NCBI GenBank assembly: GCA_018991295.1
Contig: JAGKSZ010000114.1
Coordinates: forward strand, 1-19,221
DNA: 19,221 nucleotides
Direction of reading: 5' to 3'
From: Porphyrobacter sp.
GTDB lineage: Bacteria > Pseudomonadota > Alphaproteobacteria > Sphingomonadales > Sphingomonadaceae
In this document: positions 1-5,560 of the stretch, piece after piece
Numbering within the stretch: position 1 is the stretch's first letter
Layout of the letters: each line of letters starts with the position of its first letter
Notes under the pieces: generated by a model
The model's input: only the letters and a program-made list of their open reading frames with translations
The model's database searches: none
Told to the model about the DNA's origin: nothing
Translations under genes and position numbers: made by a program

Positions 1-827
1 AGCCCTACGAGATCGAGTACCGGCTGCGGCATCATTCCGGCGCCTGGCGCTGGACCCTCGGCCGGGCCAACCCCCTGCGTGAGTCGGACGGCCGCATCAG
101 CCGATGGCTCGGCACCTGCACCGATATCGACGACCTGAAGCGGCTGGAAACCTCACAGGCGCTCGTCAGCCAGGAGCTCAGCCACCGCATCAAGAACATC
201 TTCGCCGTGGTCTCGGCCCTCATCGCCCTGTCGGCGCGCCAGCACCCCGCGGCCGCCGACTTCGCCCGCGGCCTCAGGACCCGGATCGGGGCCCTCGCCC
301 GGGCCCACGAGTTCGTCCGTCCGCACACCGAGACGTCCCGGCCGACCGTTGGCGCCATGACCCTGCACGCCTTCCTGGCCGCCCTGTTCAGCGCCTATGT
401 CGGCGACGACGGCCAGCCGAGCGTCGAAATCAGCGGCGACGACCTGGGGTTCGATGACCAGTCGGCGACCCCGATCGCGCTGTTGTTCCACGAGCTGGCG
501 ACCAATGCCGCCAAGTACGGCGCGCTGTCCCGACCCGGCGGGAAGGTGCGGCTGCACACGCAGGCGCGAGGAGATCGCTTTCTGCTCGACTGGCAGGAGG
601 AAGGCGGGCCGGCCGTGACGCCGCCCGGGACCTCCGGCTTTGGCTCCTCCCTGACCCGCCTGTCGGTCGAGGACCAGTTGGGCGGCCGCATCGAGCGCAG
701 CTGGGCGGCCGACGGCGTCCGCGTCCACATCGACCTGCCCGCCGCCGCGATGTCGCGCCGCAGGGCGGCCCTGCGAGCCCGGGGAAACCCACCAGCCGCC
801 CGCACGTTGGAACAGGACGCCCGCTGA
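1..827 (+). CDS. HWE-family sensor histidine kinase, C-terminal part (5' truncated by window edge)
   Basis: The reading frame is open from base 3 and stops with TGA at 825-827; the start lies outside the window. The first ~45 visible residues match the end of a PAS sensor domain (RLRHHSGAWRWTLGR, then GTCTDIDDLK). A dimerisation/phosphoacceptor box follows, with SHRIKN around base 183, whose His is the likely phosphorylation site. The ATPase part has the N-box HELATNAAKYGALS (about 489-530) and the W-x-E triplet in DWQEEG (about 588-605), which with the H-box define the HWE subclass. Such kinases are usually soluble and often sense light, redox or general stress in alphaproteobacteria; the ligand cannot be told from this fragment. 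The response regulator starts 11 bp downstream, so the two are probably one operon and cognate partners. Codons are strongly G/C-ending. Confidence 0.93.
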   Translation, partial: PYEIEYRLRHHSGAWRWTLGRANPLRESDGRISRWLGTCTDIDDLKRLETSQALVSQELSHRIKNIFAVVSALIALSARQHPAAADFARGLRTRIGALARAHEFVRPHTETSRPTVGAMTLHAFLAALFSAYVGDDGQPSVEISGDDLGFDDQSATPIALLFHELATNAAKYGALSRPGGKVRLHTQARGDRFLLDWQEEGGPAVTPPGTSGFGSSLTRLSVEDQLGGRIERSWAADGVRVHIDLPAAAMSRRRAALRARGNPPAARTLEQDAR

Positions 828-838
828 GTACCGAGACC

Positions 839-1246
839 ATGTCCGCCCGCATCCTCATTGTCGAAGACGAAGCCCTTGTGGCCATGGAACTCCGCTTTGT
901 GCTGGAGGACCTCGGTCACGAGGTCGCCGGTCAGGCGGCCGACGCCGCCAGCGCCCTGCACCTCGTGGCGGACCGCGAGGTCGATCTGGCGCTGGTCGAT
1001 ATCCATCTTTCGGATGGCCCGACCGGCGTCGGGCTCGGTCGTCGGCTCGCGGCCGAGGGCGTGACCGTGGTGTTCCTGACGGCCAACCCCGGCATGGTGC
1101 GCGAGGGGGTGGACGGGGCGCTGGGCGTCCTGTCGAAGCCCACGGACGAGCGCGCCGTCGAGGCGGCGGTCGCCTACGCCCTCGCCCGACGCGAGGGACA
1201 GCCGGTGCAATACGCTCCGCCCCAGCTGCAGCTGTTCGCCAGCTAG
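839..1246 (+). CDS. Single-domain response regulator (receiver only)
   Basis: A 135-residue protein made of one CheY-like receiver domain with no output domain. The acidic pocket is IVEDE (E9, D10), the phosphoacceptor is D54 in LVDIHL, and the switch residues are T81 in FLTAN and K100 in SKP, so all catalytic positions are intact. The last ~20 residues form a tail without a recognisable domain. It starts 11 bp after the HWE kinase and almost certainly takes phosphate from it. Receivers of this kind next to HWE kinases usually signal by protein-protein contact or act as a phosphate sink rather than binding DNA. The gene ends 16 bp before the convergent trxB stop. Confidence 0.93.
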   Translation: MSARILIVEDEALVAMELRFVLEDLGHEVAGQAADAASALHLVADREVDLALVDIHLSDGPTGVGLGRRLAAEGVTVVFLTANPGMVREGVDGALGVLSKPTDERAVEAAVAYALARREGQPVQYAPPQLQLFAS

Positions 1247-1262
1247 ATCCGGACCGCAGGCG

Positions 1263-2282
1263 TCAGTCCCACTGGCCGATCTTCTCGGCCTCGCGGTGGC
1301 TGATCGGGTGGCCGTCGGCCTTGTGATCCTGCTCGGCGAGGAAACGGACCGCTTCCAGCGCCGCCATGCAGCCCATGCCCGCCGCGGTCACGGCCTGACG
1401 GTAGATGTCGTCGGTCACATCGCCCGCGGCGTAGACGCCCTCGATGGCCGTCGAGGCCGTCCCCGGCTTCACCCGCAGATAACCGCCCTCATTCGTTTCC
1501 AGCACCCCCGCGAACAGCTCCGATGCCGGCGCGTGGCCGATGGCGATGAAGACGCCGTCGCAGGCGAGGTCGGTCTCGGCGCCAGTGCGCACATGCTTCA
1601 GGCGGACGCCGGTGACATTGGCCGAGACGCCGTCCTTCACGCCCAGCACCTCGTCGATGGCCGAGTCCCAGATCACCTCGACCTTGGGGTTCGACAGCAG
1701 CCGGTCCTGCAGGATGCGCTCGGCGCGCAGCTCGTCGCGGCGGTGAACCAGAGTGACCTTCGCCGCGAAGTTGGTGAGAAACAGCGCCTCCTCGACGGCC
1801 GTGTTGCCGCCGCCGACGACCACCACGTTCTTGCCGCGGTAGAAGAAGCCGTCGCAGGTGGCGCAGGCGGAAACGCCAAAGCCCCGATAGGCCTGCTCCG
1901 ACTCGATCCCCAGCCACTTGGCCTGGGCGCCGGTCGAGATGATCACCGTCTCGGCGAGAATTTCAGCCCCGGAATCCAGCGTCAGGCGGAACGGGCGCTG
2001 CGACAGGTCGGCGCGGGTGACGATGTCGTGGATCACCTCGGTCCCGACATGCTCGGCCTGCGTCTGCATCTGCTCCATCAGCCACGGGCCCTGGATGACG
2101 TCGGCAAAGCCCGGATAGTTCTCGACATCGGTGGTGATGGTCAGCTGGCCGCCGGGCTGCAGGCCGGCGATCACCACGGGCTTGAGCAGGGCGCGGGCGG
2201 CATAGATGGCGGCGGTCCAGCCGGCGGGGCCGGAGCCGATGATGGCGACGCGGACGGTGCGGGGTTCTGCAGGAATCGACAT
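1263..2282 (-). CDS. trxB: Thioredoxin-disulfide reductase
   Basis: This 339-residue cytoplasmic flavoenzyme transfers electrons from NADPH through FAD to thioredoxin. The FAD-binding GSGPAGWTAA lies at residues 16-25, the redox-active pair C140-A-T-C143 sits in CATCDG, and the NADPH-binding GGGNTAVEEA is at about 157-166. A second FAD motif near the C-terminus is GVYAAGDVTD. Length and motif order are normal for bacterial TrxB. The ATG at 2280-2282 gives a normal N-terminus, although no strong Shine-Dalgarno is visible. It is convergent with the response regulator and divergent from the glycine-rich membrane protein, with a spacer of only 29 bp, so both promoters must be packed into or beyond that spacer. 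Confidence 0.97.
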   Translation of the reverse strand: MSIPAEPRTVRVAIIGSGPAGWTAAIYAARALLKPVVIAGLQPGGQLTITTDVENYPGFADVIQGPWLMEQMQTQAEHVGTEVIHDIVTRADLSQRPFRLTLDSGAEILAETVIISTGAQAKWLGIESEQAYRGFGVSACATCDGFFYRGKNVVVVGGGNTAVEEALFLTNFAAKVTLVHRRDELRAERILQDRLLSNPKVEVIWDSAIDEVLGVKDGVSANVTGVRLKHVRTGAETDLACDGVFIAIGHAPASELFAGVLETNEGGYLRVKPGTASTAIEGVYAAGDVTDDIYRQAVTAAGMGCMAALEAVRFLAEQDHKADGHPISHREAEKIGQWD

Positions 2283-2311
2283 GGCGCTAATCTAGGAGCC
2301 TTCGAGACCAG

Positions 2312-2653
2312 ATGCGACGGAGAGGCGACGTGGCCGCACCCGAAAATCCGCCCACCACCACCCGGCTGGGGGTCGGCATAGCCCTCGGCGCCGCGATCGG
2401 CTCGGCCGTCGGCCTCACGACCGGCGATCTCGCCCTGTGGCTGGCGCTTGGCGTGGCGATCGGCGTCGGCGTGGGGGCGGCGCTGGACGCCAGGGGCCGC
2501 TCCGGGACGTCGCCGAAGCGCGAGGGGGACAGCGGGGGAGACGGCGGCGCCTCGCCCGTGCTGATGTCCGGAGATGGCGGCGGCAAGGGCAAGGGCGGGA
2601 TGGATGACGCCGGCGACGGCGGCGGGGACGGCGGCGGCGGCGGCGGCGACTGA
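2312..2653 (+). CDS. Small membrane protein with glycine-rich tail, function unknown
   Basis: This 113-residue protein has two closely spaced hydrophobic, glycine-rich segments (LGVGIALGAAIGSAVGL and LALWLALGVAIGVGVGAAL), which probably form a membrane hairpin. A low-complexity hydrophilic tail rich in Gly and Asp follows and ends in GGDGGGGGGD. An in-frame GTG at 2330 is preceded by GGAGAGG (2319-2325) at 4 nt spacing, a better ribosome site than that of the ATG at 2312. The true protein may therefore be six residues shorter. I do not recognise a family; the paired glycine-zipper-like segments resemble many uncharacterised alphaproteobacterial membrane proteins. It is divergent from trxB, and its stop is 6 bp from the convergent stop of the ELM1-family gene. 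Confidence 0.7.
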   Translation: MRRRGDVAAPENPPTTTRLGVGIALGAAIGSAVGLTTGDLALWLALGVAIGVGVGAALDARGRSGTSPKREGDSGGDGGASPVLMSGDGGGKGKGGMDDAGDGGGDGGGGGGD

Positions 2654-2659
2654 AGCGGT

Positions 2660-3643
2660 CTAGCCGCGCGCGGCGAAGGCCTCGAGCACGGCTGCAGCGG
2701 CCCGCCGCGTCTCGTCCAGCGGCGTATAGTTCCAGACCGGCAGGGCGGGATCAAAGGGGCGCGCCGCGCCGGAAGCCTCGAGCGCCTCGCGCAGCCGCGC
2801 GAATTTGGCCGACGGCCGGCGCGCGACCATGGGCAGAATGTGCACCGGCCGGCCGGTCGAGGCCGCCTCGGTGGCCATGTTGGCGCTGTCCTCGGTCACC
2901 AGCACATGGTCGGCCGTTTCGAGGAAGGCGAACAACGGATTCTCCCCTCGCCCGTCCCAGATCCAGCCGGGCGTCTCCGCCAGGGCCGCCCGCATCGCCG
3001 CCTCGGCGTCAGGCGGGGTCCGCCGCGAGAAGGTCAGCAGCAGCGACCCGCCCACTGCAGCGACCGCAGCGGCGATCTCTCGCCCCAGCCCGGCCGCATG
3101 AGCCGCCGTCAGGTCGAAGGCCTTTGACCGGCCGCCGATCATGGCGGCCACCCGCGGCCGTGAGAAGGCGGCGAGCCGCTCTGCAAAGGCCGGGGCGGCC
3201 TCGGCCAGTCGGGCCAGCGTCACCCGGTGGGGGGCGCCGAGAATCTCGAAGACATTGTCGCCCTCCAGGCCGTCATGCGCCGGCGCGACGACGAGATCAA
3301 ACCGCCGCGGCGGCAGACGCGGGTCCTGGATCTGCACGACGAACGGGGCCGGGGGGTGTCGCCGGACAGCCAAAGCGAGCGGCAGGCTGGCCCGCCCGCA
3401 ACCGATCCAGATATCGCAGCCGGGCGCCAGGGCCTCATGCCCCTGCGCCAGCATGGCCGGCGTCTTGCAGCCGGCAGGCAGCGGGTCGAACGGCGCCTTC
3501 CACGCCACGCGCACAACCTCGATCGTCGCCGGGGCGAGGCGGGAGATGGCCTCCGCGAGGCCGAGCGCCTGGTTCTCGATGCCGGCGCGGCCGTCGCTGA
3601 CGACGCGCAGGCGCAGCGGGCCGATCTCGCCCTTCAGATCCAC
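2660..3643 (-). CDS. Mitochondrial fission ELM1-family protein
   Basis: A 327-residue protein of the ELM1/DUF1022 family, found in alphaproteobacteria and in plant mitochondria, where ELM1 recruits the fission dynamin. The fold is thought to be glycosyltransferase-like; the bacterial role is not established. Visible family features are the N-terminal VVSDGRAGIENQALGLAEAI and a C-terminal nucleotide-sugar-like pocket, VTEDSANMATEAASTGRPV. The start is a GTG at 3641-3643, which overlaps the last 10 bases of greA on the same strand. The gene is therefore most likely translated from the greA message by coupling. The stop lies 6 bp from the convergent glycine-rich gene. Confidence 0.88.
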   Translation of the reverse strand: MDLKGEIGPLRLRVVSDGRAGIENQALGLAEAISRLAPATIEVVRVAWKAPFDPLPAGCKTPAMLAQGHEALAPGCDIWIGCGRASLPLALAVRRHPPAPFVVQIQDPRLPPRRFDLVVAPAHDGLEGDNVFEILGAPHRVTLARLAEAAPAFAERLAAFSRPRVAAMIGGRSKAFDLTAAHAAGLGREIAAAVAAVGGSLLLTFSRRTPPDAEAAMRAALAETPGWIWDGRGENPLFAFLETADHVLVTEDSANMATEAASTGRPVHILPMVARRPSAKFARLREALEASGAARPFDPALPVWNYTPLDETRRAAAAVLEAFAARG

Positions 3644-4107
3644 TCGACCTTGAGAATCTCGTAGGCCTTCACGCCGCCGGGCGTGTTGACCTCGACCACG
3701 TCCCCGACCTCCTTGGAGATCAGGGCGCGCGCGATCGGGCTGGCGATCGAAATGCGGCCCAGCTTCACATCGGCCTCGTGCTCGCCGACGATCTGGTAGC
3801 GGTGCTCGTCCTCGGTGTCCTCATCGACGACCGTGACGGTGGCGCCGAACTTGACCTGGGCCCCGGACAGCTTCGACACGTCGATGATCTGCGCGCGGCT
3901 GATCTTGTCCTCGATCTCGGCGATCTGGCCCTCGATCCAGCCCTGGCGCTCCTTGGCGGCGTGGTACTCGGCGTTCTCGGACAGGTCCCCGTGCGCGCGC
4001 GCCTCCGCGATCGCCGCGATGACGCTCGGGCGCTCGACAGACTTGAGCTGCTTCAACTGGATGTCGAGGACACGGTAGCCCTCGGCCGTCATCGGCACTT
4101 TTTCCAT
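3634..4107 (-). CDS. greA: Transcription elongation factor GreA
   Basis: GreA enters the secondary channel of RNA polymerase and stimulates cleavage of backtracked RNA. The 157-residue product has the usual length and plan. The N-terminal coiled coil carries the acidic tip (ARAHGDLSENAEYHAAKE, with the conserved D and E pair), and the C-terminal FKBP-like domain ends in SPIARALISKEVGDVVEV and a typical closing segment. The ATG at 4105-4107 gives MEKVPMTAEGY, the usual GreA N-terminus; longer in-frame extensions upstream are not homologous. Its stop overlaps the GTG start of the ELM1-family gene. A strong hairpin lies about 60 bp upstream in the leader and may affect its expression. Confidence 0.97.
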   Translation of the reverse strand: MEKVPMTAEGYRVLDIQLKQLKSVERPSVIAAIAEARAHGDLSENAEYHAAKERQGWIEGQIAEIEDKISRAQIIDVSKLSGAQVKFGATVTVVDEDTEDEHRYQIVGEHEADVKLGRISIASPIARALISKEVGDVVEVNTPGGVKAYEILKVEWI

Positions 4108-4164
4108 TGTGACGTGGGTTTCCGTCTGACGCCCGAACTGGAGGTGAAACGCGGGAGCACAAGG

Positions 4165-4194
4165 CCCCGGACCGCTGGGCGTGCGCGGCCGGGG
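4165..4194 (-). promoter_or_regulatory. Strong GC hairpin in the greA leader
   Basis: Arms 4165-4175 and 4185-4194 pair over ten G-C base pairs (CCCCGG plus CCGC against GCGG plus CCGGGG) with one bulged base at 4171 and a 9-nt loop. It sits 58 bp upstream of the greA start and 29 bp after the stop of the small membrane gene. No T-run follows on either strand, so it is not a textbook terminator. It could be a leader element, a processing or stability structure, or a Rho-assisted stop for the upstream gene. Confidence 0.5.
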
Positions 4195-4223
4195 AAAGAG
4201 GATAGGGTGGCCATCAATCATGT

Positions 4224-4409
4224 TCAAGCCGTGTTTCGCGGACGCGAAAGACGGCGCCGGGCCAGGCTCAGGACCAGCCAGCCGGCGCCGACCACGAGGG
4301 CTGCAGCGGCCAGCCAGGCCACGGCGGCGACCCCGGCGGCAAGGAACGCGAGGATCAGCAGGCTCAGCCCGGCAAGGCCGGCGGCGATCTGAAGGATGTG
4401 AAGGCGCAT
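4224..4409 (-). CDS. Putative 61-residue membrane protein
   Basis: A short open frame whose product is nearly all hydrophobic from residue 6 to 49. It probably makes two transmembrane helices (IAAGLAGLSLLILAFLAAGV and AWLAAAALVVGAGWLVLSLA), followed by a basic tail (RRRLSRPR) that would stay in the cytoplasm. I recognise no family. It lies 39 bp downstream of doxX on the same strand and upstream of greA, so it could be carried on a doxX transcript. Support is limited to its membrane-like composition, position and strand; a chance open frame in GC-rich DNA remains possible. Confidence 0.5.
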   Translation of the reverse strand: MRLHILQIAAGLAGLSLLILAFLAAGVAAVAWLAAAALVVGAGWLVLSLARRRLSRPRNTA

Positions 4410-4448
4410 GGCGCGACAACGCCGACCGGCGCCGGCGGTTGCTTCGCG

Positions 4449-4874
4449 TCAGCGCGATCGGCCCCGCACGACAGTCGCAGCGAAGGCGAACAGGGCGAGG
4501 TTGGTCAGGGCGGCCCCGACCTCGAACCTCATCCCGTGCACGACGCTCATGATCAGGGCCATGGCTGCCAGCAGGGCCGCAGCGCCCAGCAGCGGCGCGC
4601 GCCCGAGCCGCCAGGACAGCAGGGGGGCCAGCAGCGCGAGGCCGGAAACGACCTCCACCAGCCCCACGCCCCGGACGAACCCGGCCGACATCGATCCGGC
4701 CCAGCTGAACAGCAGCGCCAGATTCTCGACCGGTTCGGTCAACTTGGCGTAGCCGCTGGCCACGAAGAACATCGCCAGCCAGCCCTGCAGGGTCCAGAGC
4801 AACAGGTTCCGACGCGTGGCGCGAAGGCGTTCGCGGGGGCCGACGGGACGGGTGGTGGCGTTGAGAGTCGTCAT
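4449..4874 (-). CDS. DoxX-family membrane protein
   Basis: A 141-residue inner-membrane protein of the DoxX/DoxD-like family with four predicted transmembrane helices after a basic N-terminal stretch (RERLRATRRN). The family signature is visible in FFVASGYAKLTEP at about residues 36-48, then GFVRGVGLVEVVSGLALL in the second and third helices. DoxX-like proteins are linked to redox balance and to quinone or thiol chemistry, but the biochemical role of this subgroup is not settled. It is divergent from an HxlR-type regulator across 84 bp, a common arrangement in which the regulator controls the DoxX gene. No clear Shine-Dalgarno precedes the ATG; the upstream bases on this strand are C-rich. 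Confidence 0.85.
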   Translation of the reverse strand: MTTLNATTRPVGPRERLRATRRNLLLWTLQGWLAMFFVASGYAKLTEPVENLALLFSWAGSMSAGFVRGVGLVEVVSGLALLAPLLSWRLGRAPLLGAAALLAAMALIMSVVHGMRFEVGAALTNLALFAFAATVVRGRSR

Positions 4875-4882
4875 GGGTCAGA

Positions 4883-4931
4883 GGGGGTCAGGACTGGCGG
4901 GGGGGGGTGTCCGCCCCCAGGGCGGGGGGGG
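4883..4931 (+). repeat. G-tracts with an inverted repeat in the doxX/hxlR divergent region
   Basis: The + strand carries runs of five G (4883-4887), nine G (4899-4907), three G (4920-4922) and eight G (4924-4931). Between them CCGCCC and GGGCGG form a 6-bp perfect inverted repeat with a 3-nt loop (4911-4925). The tracts occupy most of the 84-bp spacer between the two divergent starts, where both promoters and any HxlR operator must lie. Runs this long are prone to length change by slippage and to sequencing error. Confidence 0.6.
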
Positions 4932-4958
4932 CCGATGATCCGACAAGAAGGCACAAAT

Positions 4959-5390
4959 ATGTTACCGCCACGCTTATCCGCCGCGCCGGACGCGCTTTGC
5001 GCCGAGCCCGGGGACTGCCTCGCCGTGCGTGAGGTGCTGGCCCGGATCGGCGACAAGTGGAGCCTGCTGGTGGTCGGGCAGCTGGCCGAGGGGCCGCGGC
5101 GCTTCAGCGAGCTGCGGCGGGCCGTCGACGGGGTCTCCCAGCGCATGCTGACCCTGACGCTGCGGGGGCTGGAGCGCGACGGTCTGGTCGTGAGGACGGT
5201 GGAGGCCAGCGTTCCCCCGCGGGTGGACTATGCGCTGACGCCGGCGGGACGGACGCTGCTGGACCCGGTGCGCGCGCTGGTGACCTGGGCTGAAACGCAC
5301 CGGACAGCGATCACGGCGGCGCGGCAGACCTTCGATGCCGGTCAGGCCGGCCGGGGCGCCCCTGCCCTGCCCCGCGAGGACGCGGCCTGA
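4959..5390 (+). CDS. HxlR-family winged-helix transcriptional regulator
   Basis: This 143-residue DNA-binding protein carries one winged helix-turn-helix domain. The family core is CLAVREVLARIGDKWSLLVV (C20 to about residue 39), then RRFSELRRAVDGVSQRMLT as the recognition region and LTPAGRTLLDPV near the end. Cys14 and Cys20 flank the start of the domain; a Cys at the second position is common in HxlR proteins that sense redox or electrophiles. The ATG at 4959 is preceded by AGAAGG at good spacing; an in-frame ATG at 4935 would add eight residues that do not look like the family. It likely regulates the divergent doxX and possibly itself. Its TGA shares a base with the start of the DUF2256 gene. 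Confidence 0.92.
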   Translation: MLPPRLSAAPDALCAEPGDCLAVREVLARIGDKWSLLVVGQLAEGPRRFSELRRAVDGVSQRMLTLTLRGLERDGLVVRTVEASVPPRVDYALTPAGRTLLDPVRALVTWAETHRTAITAARQTFDAGQAGRGAPALPREDAA

Positions 5391-5560
5391 TGGCCCGCAA
5401 ACACGTCAACCAGGGCCGGGCCCCGGCCAAGGCCGACCTGCCGGAAAAGGTCTGCGCAGCCTGCGGTCGCCCTTTCAGCTGGCGCAAGAAGTGGGCCCGG
5501 GACTGGGAGAACGTTCGCTACTGCTCCGACCGCTGCCGCGGCGCGGGCGCGAAGGCATAG
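5390..5560 (+). CDS. DUF2256-like small zinc-finger protein
   Basis: The ATG at 5390-5392 overlaps the hxlR stop (TGATG), so translation is probably coupled. The 56-residue product is MARKHVNQG..., then KVCAACGRPFSWRKKWARDW, then VRYCSDRCR. The two CxxC-type pairs (C22/C25 and C45/C49) are spaced as expected for binding one zinc ion, and F-x-W-RKKW is the hallmark of DUF2256. The family is small, widespread and has no assigned function; it often occurs near photolyase or oxidoreductase genes. The last 43 bp overlap the 3' end of selO on the opposite strand, so both coding strands are constrained there. Confidence 0.87.
   Translation: MARKHVNQGRAPAKADLPEKVCAACGRPFSWRKKWARDWENVRYCSDRCRGAGAKA

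Noticed and set aside
1296..2381. 361-codon + strand frame antisense to trxB
   Set aside because: A shadow of trxB; TrxB motifs on the minus strand are complete.
4899..4931. Canonical G-quadruplex
   Set aside because: The G9 and G8 blocks are separated by 12 nt, longer than the standard 1-7 nt loops; kept only as a possible non-standard structure.
4398..4958. N-terminal extension of the hxlR frame
   Set aside because: It covers doxX on the other strand and the G-rich spacer; HxlR family sequence starts at 4959.
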